In this document: piece after piece, positions 9,211 through 19,231 of the stretch
How the letters are laid out: each line of letters opens with the position of its first letter
How positions within the stretch are numbered: the stretch's first letter is position 1
NCBI GenBank assembly: GCA_913052635.1
Contig: CAJXDE010000003.1
Coordinates: forward strand, 1-47,780
Reading direction: 5' to 3'
DNA length: 47,780 nt
DNA from: an uncultured Halieaceae bacterium
GTDB taxonomy: Bacteria > Pseudomonadota > Gammaproteobacteria > Pseudomonadales > Halieaceae
Program-made: the position numbers and the translations under genes
Notes under the pieces: model-generated
What the model was told of the DNA's origin: nothing
The model's input: only the letters and a program-made list of their open reading frames with translations
The model's database searches: none

Positions 9211-9793
9211 TGTTGCCTTCCTGTAAAGATTGCGCCTCAGTGACGATGTTGATCGCCGCAAAGCGAATATATTCGATGATGTCTTCGAGTTGACGCTCTG
9301 CGTCTTCAGAGTCGCTTTCCTCGGTGTCGACCTGGGCAATCACTGCCATGTCCTTGAGTGCCTCAGCGGTCATAGTCGGGATGGGCTCACCCGCTGCCTC
9401 TCTGAGCGTAATGCCCTGAGTAAATCCCGATAAAAACCCCCGGCTCCATTCGGCAATAGACAACAGGCGCTCCTCCAGCGAGCCGTCATCCTCCGGCAGT
9501 AAGGGCTGAAAGGTGTAATCGGCATCTTGTATCGCGGACAGGGTCGCCAGGCTCAGGCGAGAAACAAAATCGACCAGATCGCCCGTGAGATCAATGGCAA
9601 GCGCTTTCTCCAGCGCCGCAACCGTCGCCGAAAAATGATGTTCCGTGTGGGGACTAAACCCCGCTCCTAACAAACCTGCCATTGCTCCATGCAGCGCCGA
9701 GGGGTTCAACGTCTGGCCAGCGTTGAAAAGACTATCCGCCGCATCACCCCAAGACGGCATATCTTCAAAGGCGCCGAGTGCATCTAGTAACAC
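9191..9793 (-). CDS. ygfB: YgfB/YecA family protein (UPF0149)
   Basis: All-helical acidic protein of about 200 aa. Family features are SALHGAMAGLLGAGF near the N-terminus, the acidic linker, and the C-terminal LEDIIEYIRFAAINIVTEAQ, matching E. coli YgfB LEEIIEYVRVAALL. The biochemical role is not settled; in Pseudomonas YgfB has been linked to repression of an amidase and beta-lactam resistance. Start is GTG at 9793 with GAGGA 10 nt upstream; an internal ATG at 9760 is possible. First gene of ygfB-pepP-ubiH-ubiI, divergent from the zap genes, as in E. coli. Confidence 0.93.
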   Translation of the reverse strand: MLLDALGAFEDMPSWGDAADSLFNAGQTLNPSALHGAMAGLLGAGFSPHTEHHFSATVAALEKALAIDLTGDLVDFVSRLSLATLSAIQDADYTFQPLLPEDDGSLEERLLSIAEWSRGFLSGFTQGITLREAAGEPIPTMTAEALKDMAVIAQVDTEESDSEDAERQLEDIIEYIRFAAINIVTEAQSLQEGNSENLQS

Positions 9794-9905
9794 TGTGAGT
9801 CGTTCCTCAATCAGGATGAATGTGGGGTCATCAGGGTCAGGCGCCTGGCAGTCGGGCTACCCAAACCTGATCAGGCGAAAGCAGTCTGCTCGACACGGCG
9901 GCACG

Positions 9906-9935
9906 TTGACCCAATGAAACAACGGGCATTATAGT
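9906..9935 (+). promoter_or_regulatory. Sigma-70 promoter for the zapB-like/zapA genes
   Basis: TTGACC (9906-9911), an 18-bp spacer and TATAGT (9930-9935) form a strong-looking promoter 31 bp before the GTG start at 9967. Because a GTG at 9934 lies inside the -10 element, that earlier codon cannot be the gene start. Confidence 0.65.
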
Positions 9936-9966
9936 GCTGGCTTGCTCGCAACGCAGTGTACCCTCC

Positions 9967-10176
9967 GTGGCTGATAACCTCATCCAGGCGCTGGAAAAAA
10001 AAGTAAACGACCTGATCGAACTCAGCCGCGAGCTGAATCGTGAGAACCGCGCCCTGAAGCTTCGTGCTGCAGAGTTGCAACGAGAGCGCAGAGAATTGTT
10101 GGAGCGCCAAAGACAGGCCAGCGAGCACGTAGAGAATTCGCTTGCCAGGCTGCGTTCTCTGGATGGCAGCGCGTGA
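9967..10176 (+). CDS. Small coiled-coil protein, TIGR02449 family (ZapB-like)
   Basis: 69-aa all-helical protein: VADNLIQALEKKVNDLIELS followed by heptad-rich Leu/Glu/Arg sequence to the end, a single long coiled coil. It matches the TIGR02449 family, always found just before zapA and resembling the FtsZ-ring factor ZapB. Function is inferred from position and shape. The start is GTG at 9967, the first usable codon after the promoter; no clear ribosome site precedes it, so the start is moderately certain. Its stop overlaps the zapA start as GTGA. Confidence 0.82.
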   Translation: MADNLIQALEKKVNDLIELSRELNRENRALKLRAAELQRERRELLERQRQASEHVENSLARLRSLDGSA

Positions 10177-10490
10177 GTCGCCCCAGCACCGTCAGCGTCG
10201 ATATCCTCGACAAAGAATATCAGGTGACGTGCCCCCCCGATGAGGAGGCAGCATTGACTCAGGCAGCTCGATATCTGGATCAGCACATGCGTGACATTCG
10301 CTCGACCGGTAAGGTCATCGGTTTGGAGCGCGTTGCGATCATGGCGGCACTCAATATCAGCCACGAGCTACTGGCGCTCAAGACCGGGGACAATCCTGTT
10401 GAGACCAGCGAAGAGCAAGAGCGCCTCTCCGCGCTGAACAGTCAGCTCGATGAGGTCCTTTACCAGCTCAGACAACTTGAGATTAACTGA
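10173..10490 (+). CDS. zapA: Cell division protein ZapA
   Basis: Z-ring associated protein that bundles FtsZ protofilaments. 105 aa. N-terminal beta-rich head STVSVDILDKEYQVTCPPDE, then the conserved helix AARYLDQHMRDIRSTGKVIG and LERVAIMAALNISHELL, and a C-terminal coiled coil LNSQLDEVLYQLRQLE. GTG start overlapping the preceding stop by 4 bp. The 6S RNA gene follows directly, as in most gammaproteobacteria (zapA-ssrS-ygfA). Confidence 0.95.
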   Translation: MSRPSTVSVDILDKEYQVTCPPDEEAALTQAARYLDQHMRDIRSTGKVIGLERVAIMAALNISHELLALKTGDNPVETSEEQERLSALNSQLDEVLYQLRQLEIN

Positions 10491-10510
10491 ATCTCTGATT
10501 CAGCTATACT
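10483..10510 (+). promoter_or_regulatory. Promoter of 6S RNA
   Basis: TTAACT (10483-10488), 16-bp spacer, TATACT (10505-10510). It overlaps the end of zapA and places the transcription start near 10517, where the terminal stem of the 6S RNA begins. E. coli ssrS also has a promoter inside this junction. Confidence 0.55.
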
Positions 10511-10516
10511 GTGCAC

Positions 10517-10690
10517 GGCCTGAAGTATTCGCCAGACGATTTGTCCTCGAGCCGATAATGCAGTACCCGGAGGTCACTTCCGCGACTGTTGAGCAAGCCT
10601 GGCCAGAACCGGGAAGCCTGAAGTCGCGTGGTGGTCACCACCTTGAGCCGCAGGGGTTCAAGGGCCTATTCGTCAGCGGTACCGCGGGTC
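10517..10690 (+). ncRNA. ssrS: 6S RNA
   Basis: Global regulator that mimics an open promoter and binds sigma-70 RNA polymerase in stationary phase. About 174 nt (E. coli 184). Evidence: position between zapA and ygfA; segments like the E. coli RNA (TCGAGCCGATAATGCAGTAC near the 5' side and CACCTTGAGCCGCAGGGGTT then CAAGGG near the 3' side); and a closing stem pairing GGCCTGAAGTA (10517-10527) with TACCGCGGGTC (10680-10690) through G-U wobbles and a 2-nt internal loop. GACGA further in pairs with TCGTC. A T-run (ATTTTTTC) follows the 3' end. Ends are accurate to a few bases. Confidence 0.9.
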
Positions 10691-10744
10691 ATTTTTTCTC
10701 GCTCCTCCCTCCCCCTCGATCATCTGCATATCAATGCACGCGTC

Positions 10745-11323
10745 ATGACCGCTGCTTTTGACACGGTTCAGCAAAAACGGGCCCTGCGAGGACGCCTACG
10801 ATCAGACCGGGACGCACTCAGTGCAGCTCATCGAGCCGATTGCGCGAAAAACGCCCTGCAACATCTGGTTACTTGGCAGCCCTGGGCGGACGCTACGCTG
10901 GTTGGCAGCTATCTGAAACATGAATCGGAATTTGACCCTTCGCTGTTGGCGCAGGCAGCGCGCGATCGAGGTGCTGACATTGTGTACCCAAGAGTGAATG
11001 GCAAGTCCATGTCATTTCATCACTGGCAGGCAGGTGACGACGTGGAGGCAACCATCGGCGGTGTCCTGCAACCTATACCTGCAGCGCCAATGGTCGATGC
11101 AGCCGCCATTGATCTATTCCTGACACCCCTTTTGGGTTGTGGCAATAGCGGCATGCGATTGGGGTATGGCGGCGGTTTTTATGACCGGCTTTTTACACAG
11201 GTCAGCGGTCTCAGATTGGGGGTGGGTTTTGCCCTGCAACGTGTGAACGATTGGGAGAGCGAAGCACACGATCAGCGACTGGATGGTTTTTTAAGCGAGG
11301 AAGGCCTGACCTTGTTCGAGTGA
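10745..11323 (+). CDS. ygfA: 5-formyltetrahydrofolate cyclo-ligase
   Basis: Converts 5-formyl-THF to 5,10-methenyl-THF with ATP; in E. coli it also affects persister formation. 192 aa. Motifs: KRALRGRLRSDRDALS near the start (ATP-binding Lys/Arg), GSYLKHESEFDP, and the signature GMRLGYGGGFYDR. Start is ATG at 10745; the frame stays open upstream through the 6S RNA but that part has no protein-like sequence. The ssrS-ygfA arrangement is conserved and the two are often co-transcribed. No strong ribosome site is visible. Confidence 0.95.
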   Translation: MTAAFDTVQQKRALRGRLRSDRDALSAAHRADCAKNALQHLVTWQPWADATLVGSYLKHESEFDPSLLAQAARDRGADIVYPRVNGKSMSFHHWQAGDDVEATIGGVLQPIPAAPMVDAAAIDLFLTPLLGCGNSGMRLGYGGGFYDRLFTQVSGLRLGVGFALQRVNDWESEAHDQRLDGFLSEEGLTLFE

Positions 11324-11377
11324 ATCCCGGCCGCGCCTCCACACGGCTGGGAGAGCGCCGGCCAGGTTACGCGAGGT

Positions 11378-12910
11378 TTAGGTTCGCTCCACTGAGCCCA
11401 GGTATTCGCGATAAGCGGGGTTGTCGGTCTCTTCCCAAAACCGGTATCCCAAACGATTCAACGCTTTTCTAAGGCCGGCACGTTTACCCTCGGGCACCTG
11501 CATTCCCACCAGAATGCGCCCAAAAGCGGCGCCGTGGTTGCGGTAATGAAACAGCGAAATACTGTATTCGTTGCCCAGCACGGTCAGGAACTGGAGCAGG
11601 CTGCCGGGCCGCTCCGGAAACTCCACCCGGAACACCATCTCATCACTGATGTCTTTTGAGAGACGTCCGCCCACCATATGCCTGAGGTGCAACTTGGCGG
11701 TTTCATTATCGGTCATATCCAGCACCCGATAACCCTTTTTTCTGAGCGTATCCTGCAAGGCGTCCAGACTCTGATCCCCAGGCGTGACGGTGAGGCCGAC
11801 AAACACCCTCGCCTCGGCGGCGGTCTCGTATCGGTAGTTGAACTCTGTCACATTGCGCTTGCCGATATCATTACAAAAGGCCTTGAATGCACCGGGCCGC
11901 TCCGGAATCGTCACACTGAGCACTGCCTCGCGCCGCTCACCAATCTCTGTGCGCTCCGAGATGTAGCGCAGCCGGTCAAAGTTGGTATTGGCGCCGCTGA
12001 CGGTCGCCGCCATCGAGGCGCCAGTCACATCATGCTCCGCCGAGTATTTCTTCATGCCGGCCACCGCCAGCGCGCCGGCCGGCTCGGCAATCGCGCGGGT
12101 ATCCTCGAAAATATCCTTCACCGAGGCACAAATTTCGTCGGTGCTGACGGTGATCACGTCATCAACGCACTCACGAATCAGCCGAAAGGTCTCCTTCCCC
12201 ACCTGCGCCACAGCACAGCCATCGGCAAAAAGCCCTACCTCGCGGAGCGTAACGCGACGGCCTTTGTTCAAGGCGGCCTGAACGCAGGCGGCGTCCTCCG
12301 GCTCCACACCGATAATCCGCGTCTGTGGCCAGACGTATCGCAGATAGGCAGCCATGCCGGCCAGCAATCCGCCGCCGCCGCAACAAACAAATACGTAGTC
12401 CAGGGGCAGTTGAGCTTGCCGCACCAGCTCAACTGCCACAGTCCCCTGGCCGGCAATCACATCGGGGTCATCAAAGGGGTGAATAAAGGTGAAGCCTTCC
12501 GATTCTGTCAGCGCCCGGGCACACACCGCGGCTTCTTCGAATGAATCACCGTACATCACCACTTTGGCACCCAGCGCCTTCACCGCATCCACCTTTATTA
12601 CGGGTGTGGTGACGGGCATCACGATCGTCGCCTTGATTTCCAGCTTCGAGGCCGCCAGCGCGACACCTTGTGCGTGATTGCCTGCCGAGGCCGCCACGAC
12701 GCCCCCGGCCCGAGCGGCCTCGTCGAGGTGAACCATCTTGTTATAGGCGCCACGGCACTTGAAAGAAAAGACCGGCTGCAAGTCCTCGCGCTTCAGAAAG
12801 GCCTGATTACCCAGACGGGCAGATAACAGCGGCGCCGCATCCAAAGGCGTCTCCCGCGCCACGTCGTAGACCTGCGCGTTGAGAATGCGTTTGATGTAGG
12901 ACTGCGCCAT
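11378..12910 (-). CDS. ilvA: Threonine ammonia-lyase, biosynthetic
   Basis: PLP enzyme converting threonine to 2-oxobutanoate, the committed step to isoleucine. 510 aa, the long biosynthetic form. PLP lysine Lys51 in FSFKCRGAYNKM, the SAGNHAQGVA substrate loop, and the glycine-rich phosphate loop VCCGGGGLLAGMAAYL. Two C-terminal ACT-like regulatory domains (about 320-410 and 420-505), each with an (F/V)PERPG motif, indicating isoleucine/valine allostery. ATG start. Convergent with ygfA; the 54-bp gap holds an imperfect GC-rich inverted repeat (GGCCGCGC with GCGCCGGCC) without a T-run. ilvA near rpiA is also seen in Pseudomonas. Confidence 0.97.
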   Translation of the reverse strand: MAQSYIKRILNAQVYDVARETPLDAAPLLSARLGNQAFLKREDLQPVFSFKCRGAYNKMVHLDEAARAGGVVAASAGNHAQGVALAASKLEIKATIVMPVTTPVIKVDAVKALGAKVVMYGDSFEEAAVCARALTESEGFTFIHPFDDPDVIAGQGTVAVELVRQAQLPLDYVFVCCGGGGLLAGMAAYLRYVWPQTRIIGVEPEDAACVQAALNKGRRVTLREVGLFADGCAVAQVGKETFRLIRECVDDVITVSTDEICASVKDIFEDTRAIAEPAGALAVAGMKKYSAEHDVTGASMAATVSGANTNFDRLRYISERTEIGERREAVLSVTIPERPGAFKAFCNDIGKRNVTEFNYRYETAAEARVFVGLTVTPGDQSLDALQDTLRKKGYRVLDMTDNETAKLHLRHMVGGRLSKDISDEMVFRVEFPERPGSLLQFLTVLGNEYSISLFHYRNHGAAFGRILVGMQVPEGKRAGLRKALNRLGYRFWEETDNPAYREYLGSVERT

Positions 12911-12980
12911 CTGCTCAATGTGCCGCCGAAAAAACCGAGATCATACGGCTTAGTGCCCGGCAACACACGATCGGTACTTG

Positions 12981-13010
12981 GCAAAATGCCCACTCCCCGA
13001 GGGAGTGAGC
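12981..13010 (-). terminator. Rho-independent terminator after fba
   Basis: On the minus strand GCTCACTCCC, loop TCG, GGGAGTGGGC form a 10-bp stem (one T-G pair), followed by ATTTTG. It begins 6 bp past the fba stop codon and closes the tkt-epd-pgk-fba operon before ilvA. Confidence 0.75.
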
Positions 13011-13016
13011 CTCACA

Positions 13017-14057
13017 CTATGCGGCGTAGCGGGCCTGCATATCGGCGAGTGACAGCGGCTTAATCTTGTATGCATTGCCCGCGGTGCCGAACGCTTCGTA
13101 TCGGTCAACACAAATCGCTTTCATGGCCTCAAGACTGGCGGCAAGGTACTTGCGCGGGTCAAATTCAGCGGGGTGCTCCGCCAGAAAACGTCGAATCGAG
13201 CCTGTGGAGGCGAGACGCAAATCAGTGTCGATGTTGACCTTCCGCACCCCATGCTTGATCCCCTCAACCACCTGCTCAACCGGCACGCCGTAGGTTTCGG
13301 GAATCTCGCCTCCGAATTCATTGATCACCGCCAACCAGTCCTGAGGAACGGCTGACGAGCCGTGCATCACGAGATGCGTGTTGGGAATGCGGGTGTGGAT
13401 CGCCTTGATGCGATCCATCGCCAGAATATCGCCTGTGGGCGGACGGGTGAACTTGTAAGCCCCGTGACTCGTGCCACAGGCAATCGCCAAGGCGTCCACG
13501 CCAGTGTCTGCGACAAACTGTGCCGCCTCTTCCGGATCGGTCAACAGCTGGTCGTGACTGAGCTTACCAGCTGCGCCAATACCGTCTTCTTCACCCGCCT
13601 CTCCGGTTTCCAGTGAACCGAGACAGCCAATCTCTCCCTCAACCGACACGCCACAAGCATGTGCCATGTCCACGACCCGGCGGGTCACACCGGCGTTGTA
13701 GTCGTAATCCATGGGGGTTTTACCGTCCTCCCCCAGAGAACCATCCATCATCACCGAGCTAAACCCGAGCTGAATGGAGCGCTGGCATACTCCGGGAGAG
13801 GTGCCATGATCCTGGTGCACCACAACCGGGACATGAGGAAACTCGGCCATGGCCGCCTCCATCAGTGCGCGGAGAAACGGCGCTCCCGCGTATTTTCTTG
13901 CTCCGGCACTCGCCTGCATGATCACCGGCGAGTCGGTCTGGTCCGCCGCCTCCATAATGGCACGCGTCTGCTCAAGATTATTGACGTTGAACGCCGGCAC
14001 GCCGTAACCGTGCTCAGCGGCATGGTCCAATAGTTGCCTCAAGCTGATCAGTGCCAT
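13017..14057 (-). CDS. fba: Fructose-bisphosphate aldolase, class II
   Basis: Zinc aldolase interconverting fructose-1,6-bisphosphate with DHAP and glyceraldehyde-3-phosphate. 346 aa, of the class IIB (Calvin-cycle CbbA-like) type also used in pseudomonad glycolysis/gluconeogenesis. HQDHGTS at 81-87 holds catalytic Asp83 and zinc ligand His84; further zinc His residues are in [10 protein letters not shown] and VMHGSSAVP; the DHAP phosphate loop is near [16 protein letters not shown] start. It is last in tkt-epd-pgk-fba, 34 bp after pgk and ahead of a good terminator. Confidence 0.97.
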   Translation of the reverse strand: MALISLRQLLDHAAEHGYGVPAFNVNNLEQTRAIMEAADQTDSPVIMQASAGARKYAGAPFLRALMEAAMAEFPHVPVVVHQDHGTSPGVCQRSIQLGFSSVMMDGSLGEDGKTPMDYDYNAGVTRRVVDMAHACGVSVEGEIGCLGSLETGEAGEEDGIGAAGKLSHDQLLTDPEEAAQFVADTGVDALAIACGTSHGAYKFTRPPTGDILAMDRIKAIHTRIPNTHLVMHGSSAVPQDWLAVINEFGGEIPETYGVPVEQVVEGIKHGVRKVNIDTDLRLASTGSIRRFLAEHPAEFDPRKYLAASLEAMKAICVDRYEAFGTAGNAYKIKPLSLADMQARYAA

Positions 14058-14091
14058 GTGTATTTCCTCTTTTGTCGAAAGTAGCGCTGAC

Positions 14092-15255
14092 TTATCGGCC
14101 CTTGCGCTCGTTCACTTCTGCGCGGGCTTTCAATGCCGAGACCGCCGGTAGTTCCTTGCCCTCAACATACTCCAGAAAAGCTCCGCCGCCAGTAGAGATA
14201 TAGGATATCGCGTCGGCCACGCCAAACTGATCGATGGCCGCCAGCGTATCGCCGCCGCCCGCCAGAGAGAAAGCATCGCTCGATGCGATAGCTTCGGCCA
14301 GCACCTGCGTGCCGTTGGCGAAGGCCTCCTGCTCAAATACTCCGAGCGGACCGTTCCATAAAATCGTTGCCGCTTGCTGTATGCGCTCTGCAATGCCTGC
14401 CGCCGTCTCCGGGCCCACATCCAAAATCATGTCCTGCTCCGTCACCTCCGCGGCAAGCTTGACCTGAGCCCGGTGACCCTCGTCAATACCCGGCGCCACC
14501 ACCACATCGAGGGGCAGGGGAATGTCGACCTGATCCATGAGCCGCCGCGCCGTCTCTATCAGATCCCATTCACACAGTGACTGGCCCACCGGGTATCCGG
14601 CGGCAGCGAGGAAGGTATTGGCAATACCGCCACCCACGACGAGACTGTCACATTGCTTGGAGAGCTGATCCAGTACTTCCAGCTTGGTCGACACCTTGGA
14701 GCCGCCAACGACCGCCAGCATCGGTTTTTGCGCTCCGGTCAAAGCGCGCTCCAGTGCCGTCAATTCAGCGTGGAGTAGAGGCCCCGCACATGCCACCGGG
14801 GCACTGTGCACTACGCCGTGCGTTGATGCCTGCGCCCGATGCGCCGTGCCAAAGGCATCCATCACAAATACATCACATAGCGACGCGTAATCCGCAGACA
14901 GCAAGGCGTCGTCGGCCGCCTCGCCGGTATTGAAACGCACATTCTCCAGCAACACGACATCGCCCGGCAGCGGCGCCACCTGCCGCCACGCGGTCGCCAG
15001 CAACACATCTCGCTCCAGGAGCTCAGCCAGTCGGCGGGCAATGGGCGCCATGGACGCCTCCTCGCTCCATTCCCCCTCCGTCGGCCGGCCAAGATGTGAC
15101 ATCACGATGACCGCGGCACCTTGCTCAAGCACCGCCAGTATCGAGGGCGCTGCCGCGCGCAATCTCGCATCGTTTGTAATCTCGCCATCTCGCAACGGCA
15201 CGTTCAAATCTTCCCGGATCAGCACGCGGCGACCCGAGAGATCGAGCTCGCTCAT
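14092..15255 (-). CDS. pgk: Phosphoglycerate kinase
   Basis: Transfers phosphate between 1,3-bisphosphoglycerate and ADP. 387 aa, the same length as E. coli Pgk. Substrate-binding [12 protein letters not shown] and [11 protein letters not shown] in the N-domain, the [19 protein letters not shown] block, WNGPLGVFE, and the nucleotide loop [12 protein letters not shown] with [16 protein letters not shown] at the C-terminus. The ATG at 15255 is chosen over longer frames because it starts directly before the conserved [10 protein letters not shown] and lies 5 bp after the epd stop. Confidence 0.98.
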   Translation of the reverse strand: MSELDLSGRRVLIREDLNVPLRDGEITNDARLRAAAPSILAVLEQGAAVIVMSHLGRPTEGEWSEEASMAPIARRLAELLERDVLLATAWRQVAPLPGDVVLLENVRFNTGEAADDALLSADYASLCDVFVMDAFGTAHRAQASTHGVVHSAPVACAGPLLHAELTALERALTGAQKPMLAVVGGSKVSTKLEVLDQLSKQCDSLVVGGGIANTFLAAAGYPVGQSLCEWDLIETARRLMDQVDIPLPLDVVVAPGIDEGHRAQVKLAAEVTEQDMILDVGPETAAGIAERIQQAATILWNGPLGVFEQEAFANGTQVLAEAIASSDAFSLAGGGDTLAAIDQFGVADAISYISTGGGAFLEYVEGKELPAVSALKARAEVNERKGR

Positions 15256-15260
15256 TAATC

Positions 15261-16310
15261 TCACTGTGTGCTCTCCGCCGTCGCGGGCCGGGCGGCGTTG
15301 ACGAGCTGCTCCCATGCGAGTGCCACGTCGATCATACGGCTGGCATAGGCCCACTCGTTGTCGAACCAGATCAAGATTTTCGCGAGTCGGCCTGCCGCCA
15401 CCTGTGTCTGCTGGGCATCCACAATCGCCGATGCCGCCTCACCGGCGAAGTCACAGGAGGCCAAGGGCTCGAGGGAATAGTCCAATACCCCCAACAGGCT
15501 GGCCTCTGCTGCATCCCGGAGTGCGGCATTGATGCTCTTAGTGTCACAGGCACGCTCTGTCGCCACCGTTAACTCGATCGCCGACACCTTGGTAGTGGGG
15601 ACCCTGAGCGCGTGGGCAGACAGCTTGCCTGCCAGCGCCGGTAGAATGCGCTCTATGCCGACCGCCAGTCCAGTATCGACAGGAATAATCGATTGCGAGG
15701 ACGCTCGGGTCTTGCGCAAATCCGTATGGTGATAGGCGTCCAATACCGGCTGGTCATTCATCAGCGAGTGAATGGTGGTTATGGTGGCCGCTTCAATGCC
15801 AAATGCCTGAGACAACGTCGACAACACGGGCACTACCGCATTGGTGGTGCAAGATGCCGCCGAAACAACGTCCATCTCAGCGGTAAGGTCTTGGTCGTTT
15901 ACGCCAAAGACAATCGTGGCATCAACATCCGATTCGGCCGGGTGTGAAAACAACACTCTTTCAGCGCCCGAATGCAGGTGCTGCTCGGCGGTAGCGCGGT
16001 CAGTAAACGCACCGGTGCACTCAAAGACCAAATCAATATCGAGTGCGCGCCACGGCAGCGCCGACACCTCTGGCACATGGCTCAGTGGAACCAGCAGCTG
16101 ATCAATCGCTAACAGCTCGCCGGAGCGGGCGATGCGTCCGGGGTAACGGCCATAGTTCGAATCGTAGCGCGCCAGATGCACCACAGTATCGGCATCGGCG
16201 ATCTCATTGATGGCCGCCAGCTCCAGACGCCCGCGCGCATCTTCCCGGGAGTGGTACACCCGCAGAAGCGTTCGCCCGACCCGCCCGAAGCCGTTGATCG
16301 CAAAACGCAT
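15261..16310 (-). CDS. epd: Erythrose-4-phosphate dehydrogenase (Epd type GAPDH homologue)
   Basis: NAD-dependent oxidation of erythrose-4-phosphate to 4-phosphoerythronate for pyridoxal phosphate synthesis. 349 aa. Rossmann motif INGFGRVGR, catalytic Cys154 in AASCTTN and His181 in [10 protein letters not shown]. Epd rather than GapA is favoured by [19 protein letters not shown], the [18 protein letters not shown] block and [12 protein letters not shown], all matching E. coli Epd. The ATG at 16310 lies 2 bp after the tkt stop; pgk follows 5 bp on. Epd and GAPDH activities overlap, so a glycolytic role in vivo cannot be excluded. Confidence 0.9.
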   Translation of the reverse strand: MRFAINGFGRVGRTLLRVYHSREDARGRLELAAINEIADADTVVHLARYDSNYGRYPGRIARSGELLAIDQLLVPLSHVPEVSALPWRALDIDLVFECTGAFTDRATAEQHLHSGAERVLFSHPAESDVDATIVFGVNDQDLTAEMDVVSAASCTTNAVVPVLSTLSQAFGIEAATITTIHSLMNDQPVLDAYHHTDLRKTRASSQSIIPVDTGLAVGIERILPALAGKLSAHALRVPTTKVSAIELTVATERACDTKSINAALRDAAEASLLGVLDYSLEPLASCDFAGEAASAIVDAQQTQVAAGRLAKILIWFDNEWAYASRMIDVALAWEQLVNAARPATAESTQ

Positions 16311-16312
16311 GG

Positions 16313-18313
16313 TCAATCGAGTATCACGTCCTCGACTGCGGCCACCACATTGTCCGCCGTCAGGCCGAAGTGCTTGAAGAGTGCCTCCGCTGGTGCAGAT
16401 TCCCCAAAAGAGGACATCCCCACCACGCGGCCGTCGAGACCCACATACTTGTACCAAAAGTCGGTATGGCCGGCTTCCACTGCCACCCGGGCCAGCACAT
16501 CGCTGGGCAGCACGGCCTCACGATAGCCCGCCTCCTGCGCTTCGAAGACCTCGGCGCACGGCATGGAAACAACTCGGACGCCCCTACCTGCCTGAGTGAG
16601 GCGGCCAGCGGCCTCGACGGCCAAGGCCACCTCGGAGCCGGTCGCAATGACAATGGCATCGAGATCGCCCTGCTCGCGCATCAGTACATAGCCACCACGA
16701 TGAACGCCTTCTACCTGCTCCGAAGTGCCGACCTGATGGGGCAAGGTTTGGCGGGAGAAAATCATAGCAGTGGGGCCATTGTCGCGAAGTAACGCCTGCT
16801 TCCAGGCAATCGCGGACTCCACCGCATCAGCGGGTCGCCAAGTCTGCAGATTAGGCGTGGCGCGCAGCGCTGTGAGCTGTTCGACCGGCTGGTGCGTCGG
16901 GCCGTCCTCTCCCAGACCAATCGAGTCGTGAGTGAAGACATACAGCACCCGTTGACCCATCAGCGCCGACATGCGCACCGCATTGCGCGCGTACTCCATA
17001 AAAATGAGGAAGGTGGCGCCATAGGGAATGAAACCACCATGTAAAGCCACCCCGTTCATGATCGCCGCCATGGCGAACTCTCGCACTCCGTAATAAACGT
17101 AATTGCCTTCAGCGCTCACCGCCGAAACCCCCTGAGCACCGGACCACAAGGTGAGGTTGGAGCCCGCCAGATCGGCAGACCCGCCGAGTAATTCGGGCAA
17201 GTGAGGGCCCAGCGCGTTGAGCGCCTGCTGGGACGCCTTGCGTGAGGCCACGTCGTTCGTCGCGGCCACACAGTCAGAGATATAGGCGTCCGCGTGATCC
17301 GAGAAATCGGCGGGTAGCTCTCCACGGAGTCGTCTCAACAACTCATCTGCCAAGTCGGGATGCGCGTCGCGATAGGCATCGAAACCTTGCTGCCACTCGG
17401 CTTCCATCTCCGCACCCGCGGGTCGTCGATCCCAAGCTTCTCGCACCTCATCGGGGATTACGAACGGATCATGGCGCCAGCCCAGCGCCTCGCGCGTGAG
17501 CGCAATTTCTTCCTCGCCCAGAGCGGCGCCATGGCAGCTCTCAGTCCCCTGTTTATTGGGGCTACCTTTACCGATCACGGTTTTACAACAAACCAGCGTC
17601 GGTCTGCCCGTCTCGGCCTTTGCGGCCAGCAGCGCTGCCTCAACGGCAGCCGGGTCGTGGCCGTCGACGGCGGGTATCACATGCCAACCGTAGGACTCGA
17701 AACGTTTGGGCGTATCGTCAGTGAACCAGCCCTCGACTTCACCGTCGATAGATATCCCGTTGTCGTCATAGACCGCAATCAGTTTGCCCAAGCCGAGCGT
17801 GCCTGCCAAAGAGCAAGCCTCGTGAGATACGCCCTCCATGAGGCAGCCATCGCCCAAGAAGACCCAGGTATGGTGATCGACGATGGTATGGCCATTGCGG
17901 TTGAATTGGGCAGCGAGCGCTTTCTCTGCCAGCGCCATCCCGACGGCATTCGCGATGCCCTGTCCCAGCGGCCCGGTCGTGGTCTCAACGCCAGGCGCAT
18001 AGCCATATTCCGGGTGACCCGGCGTCTTGCTATGGAGCTGCCGGAACTGTTTCAAGTCTTCAATGGAGAGTTCATACCCCGTGAGATGTAACAAGGCATA
18101 AATCAGCATTGATCCGTGGCCATTGGACAACACGAACCGGTCGCGATTGGGCCAATCCGGATTCGCCGGATTGTGTCTCATGAGCCGATTCCAAAGCACC
18201 TCTGCAATATCCGCCATACCCATCGGCGCACCGGGGTGCCCAGATTTCGCTGTCTGGACCGCGTCCATGGCAAGGGCACGAATAGCGTTGGCCAGTTCAG
18301 TTTGAGACGGCAT
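16313..18313 (-). CDS. tkt: Transketolase
   Basis: Thiamine-diphosphate enzyme of the pentose phosphate pathway moving two-carbon units between sugar phosphates. 666 aa, normal size. N-terminal ThDP domain with [15 protein letters not shown] and [13 protein letters not shown] (GDG...N motif), middle pyrimidine-binding domain with [18 protein letters not shown], and the C-terminal transketolase domain. ATG start with CGGAG 6 nt upstream. First gene of tkt-epd-pgk-fba. It makes erythrose-4-phosphate, the substrate of the next gene product, so the order is metabolically sensible. Confidence 0.98.
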   Translation of the reverse strand: MPSQTELANAIRALAMDAVQTAKSGHPGAPMGMADIAEVLWNRLMRHNPANPDWPNRDRFVLSNGHGSMLIYALLHLTGYELSIEDLKQFRQLHSKTPGHPEYGYAPGVETTTGPLGQGIANAVGMALAEKALAAQFNRNGHTIVDHHTWVFLGDGCLMEGVSHEACSLAGTLGLGKLIAVYDDNGISIDGEVEGWFTDDTPKRFESYGWHVIPAVDGHDPAAVEAALLAAKAETGRPTLVCCKTVIGKGSPNKQGTESCHGAALGEEEIALTREALGWRHDPFVIPDEVREAWDRRPAGAEMEAEWQQGFDAYRDAHPDLADELLRRLRGELPADFSDHADAYISDCVAATNDVASRKASQQALNALGPHLPELLGGSADLAGSNLTLWSGAQGVSAVSAEGNYVYYGVREFAMAAIMNGVALHGGFIPYGATFLIFMEYARNAVRMSALMGQRVLYVFTHDSIGLGEDGPTHQPVEQLTALRATPNLQTWRPADAVESAIAWKQALLRDNGPTAMIFSRQTLPHQVGTSEQVEGVHRGGYVLMREQGDLDAIVIATGSEVALAVEAAGRLTQAGRGVRVVSMPCAEVFEAQEAGYREAVLPSDVLARVAVEAGHTDFWYKYVGLDGRVVGMSSFGESAPAEALFKHFGLTADNVVAAVEDVILD

Positions 18314-18337
18314 GAAAACTCCGGGATCGCGGGCTGT

Positions 18338-18366
18338 ATTTTCAGGGAAGCGAGATCATTGGGCAA
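18338..18366 (-). promoter_or_regulatory. Possible promoter of tkt operon
   Basis: On the minus strand TTGCCC (18366-18361), a 17-bp spacer and GAAAAT (18343-18338) precede the tkt ATG by 24 bp. Four of six bases match in each box, so support is moderate. The rest of the 294-bp gap (to 18607) shows no gene; a small hairpin GGGCGAT/ATCGCCT at 18592-18609 overlaps the end of the oxygenase gene and lacks a T-run. Confidence 0.4.
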
Positions 18367-18607
18367 ATTTTCTAGCAGAACAATGGCCACAGCCGTTGGT
18401 GCTAAGCAGGGGTACCCACGCCTCCCAACATGCGACGCATGCTACCCGATACTCAGCACAAAAGCTCAACGGCCCTCACCAACGGGCTGGAACTGCTGTC
18501 ATCAGGGTATCTCTCATCAGTAAGGCAGCGCGGTTATGATGAGGTTACGAGAATGCGCCTCCGAGACGTTTTCGCGAAACATACCGCCACAGGGCGATCA
18601 CTATCGC

Positions 18608-19231
18608 CTATTGGCTCGGCGGGTTCACAAAATCAATCCACCCCGTAAAAATCATCTTTTCATGGGTGTTGGACACAACGCCATGGTGCATATGCGTCAT
18701 ATCGCTCGGCCAGACAATTAATTTGCCTTTCTCGCACGGAGTGATCACCTCTTGATGAGGAAACGCTGTGCCGCCGCCAGGTGTATCGGTGAGGTATAGC
18801 ATCCATACCAAGGCGCGCTGGCAGTACTCGATACGATCGCGTTCACAGTGAACAGCGGGGTAGCCTCCGCCCTTCGGATACCACTGAATATTGGCATGCT
18901 GGGAGAACCACAGTGCGCCCAGACCATCTGCTCCGGTATCGTAGTAATAAGTCTGGAGATACGTTTTGACATGCTCTATGAGACAGTCGAAAAATGTTTC
19001 GAATTGTCCATATGACTTGATGGAGATAGTGATGTCGAGCGAGTCCTTCATGGCCTTATCAACACGGGGTTGTTCGCCGAGTCGGCCTGGCTGTGCATGA
19101 TCACGGTTGCTCTCGAAGAACTCGACGATCTCGTCGCACACCGAGGGGTCGATTTCATACGTTTCGATAAAAGTGCTGACAGCCATAGATTGGGCGCTAG
19201 ACAGGCCTTGAGACGACCATTGATCGCTCAT
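18608..19231 (-). CDS. 2-oxoglutarate/Fe(II)-dependent oxygenase, prolyl-hydroxylase-like
   Basis: 207 aa, predicted cytosolic. The double-stranded beta-helix motif is visible: iron ligands His128 and Glu130 (VHCER, an HxE variant of HxD), distal His182 in MTHMHHG, and Lys192 ten residues later as the 2-oxoglutarate carboxylate ligand, before IFTGWIDF. Cores such as HANIQWYPKGGGYPAVH and LIVWPSDMTH fit the P4H/PKHD-like group. Substrate is unknown. The start ATG has GAGAG 3 nt upstream. It lies downstream of a TPR-sulfotransferase and a TonB-dependent receptor on the same strand, suggesting a shared task such as modifying an imported or secreted compound or a peptide. Confidence 0.85.
   Translation of the reverse strand: MSDQWSSQGLSSAQSMAVSTFIETYEIDPSVCDEIVEFFESNRDHAQPGRLGEQPRVDKAMKDSLDITISIKSYGQFETFFDCLIEHVKTYLQTYYYDTGADGLGALWFSQHANIQWYPKGGGYPAVHCERDRIEYCQRALVWMLYLTDTPGGGTAFPHQEVITPCEKGKLIVWPSDMTHMHHGVVSNTHEKMIFTGWIDFVNPPSQ

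Noticed and set aside
11324-11377. GC-rich inverted repeat between ygfA and ilvA as a terminator
   Set aside because: The stem has a bulge and no T-run follows on either strand.
15261-16310. Calling the dehydrogenase GapA
   Set aside because: [14 protein letters not shown] and the DAYH...DLR block match Epd better, and the gene precedes pgk-fba as in E. coli epd.
18592-18609. Hairpin GGGCGAT/ATCGCCT as terminator of the oxygenase gene
   Set aside because: It overlaps the stop codon and has no T-run on the minus strand.
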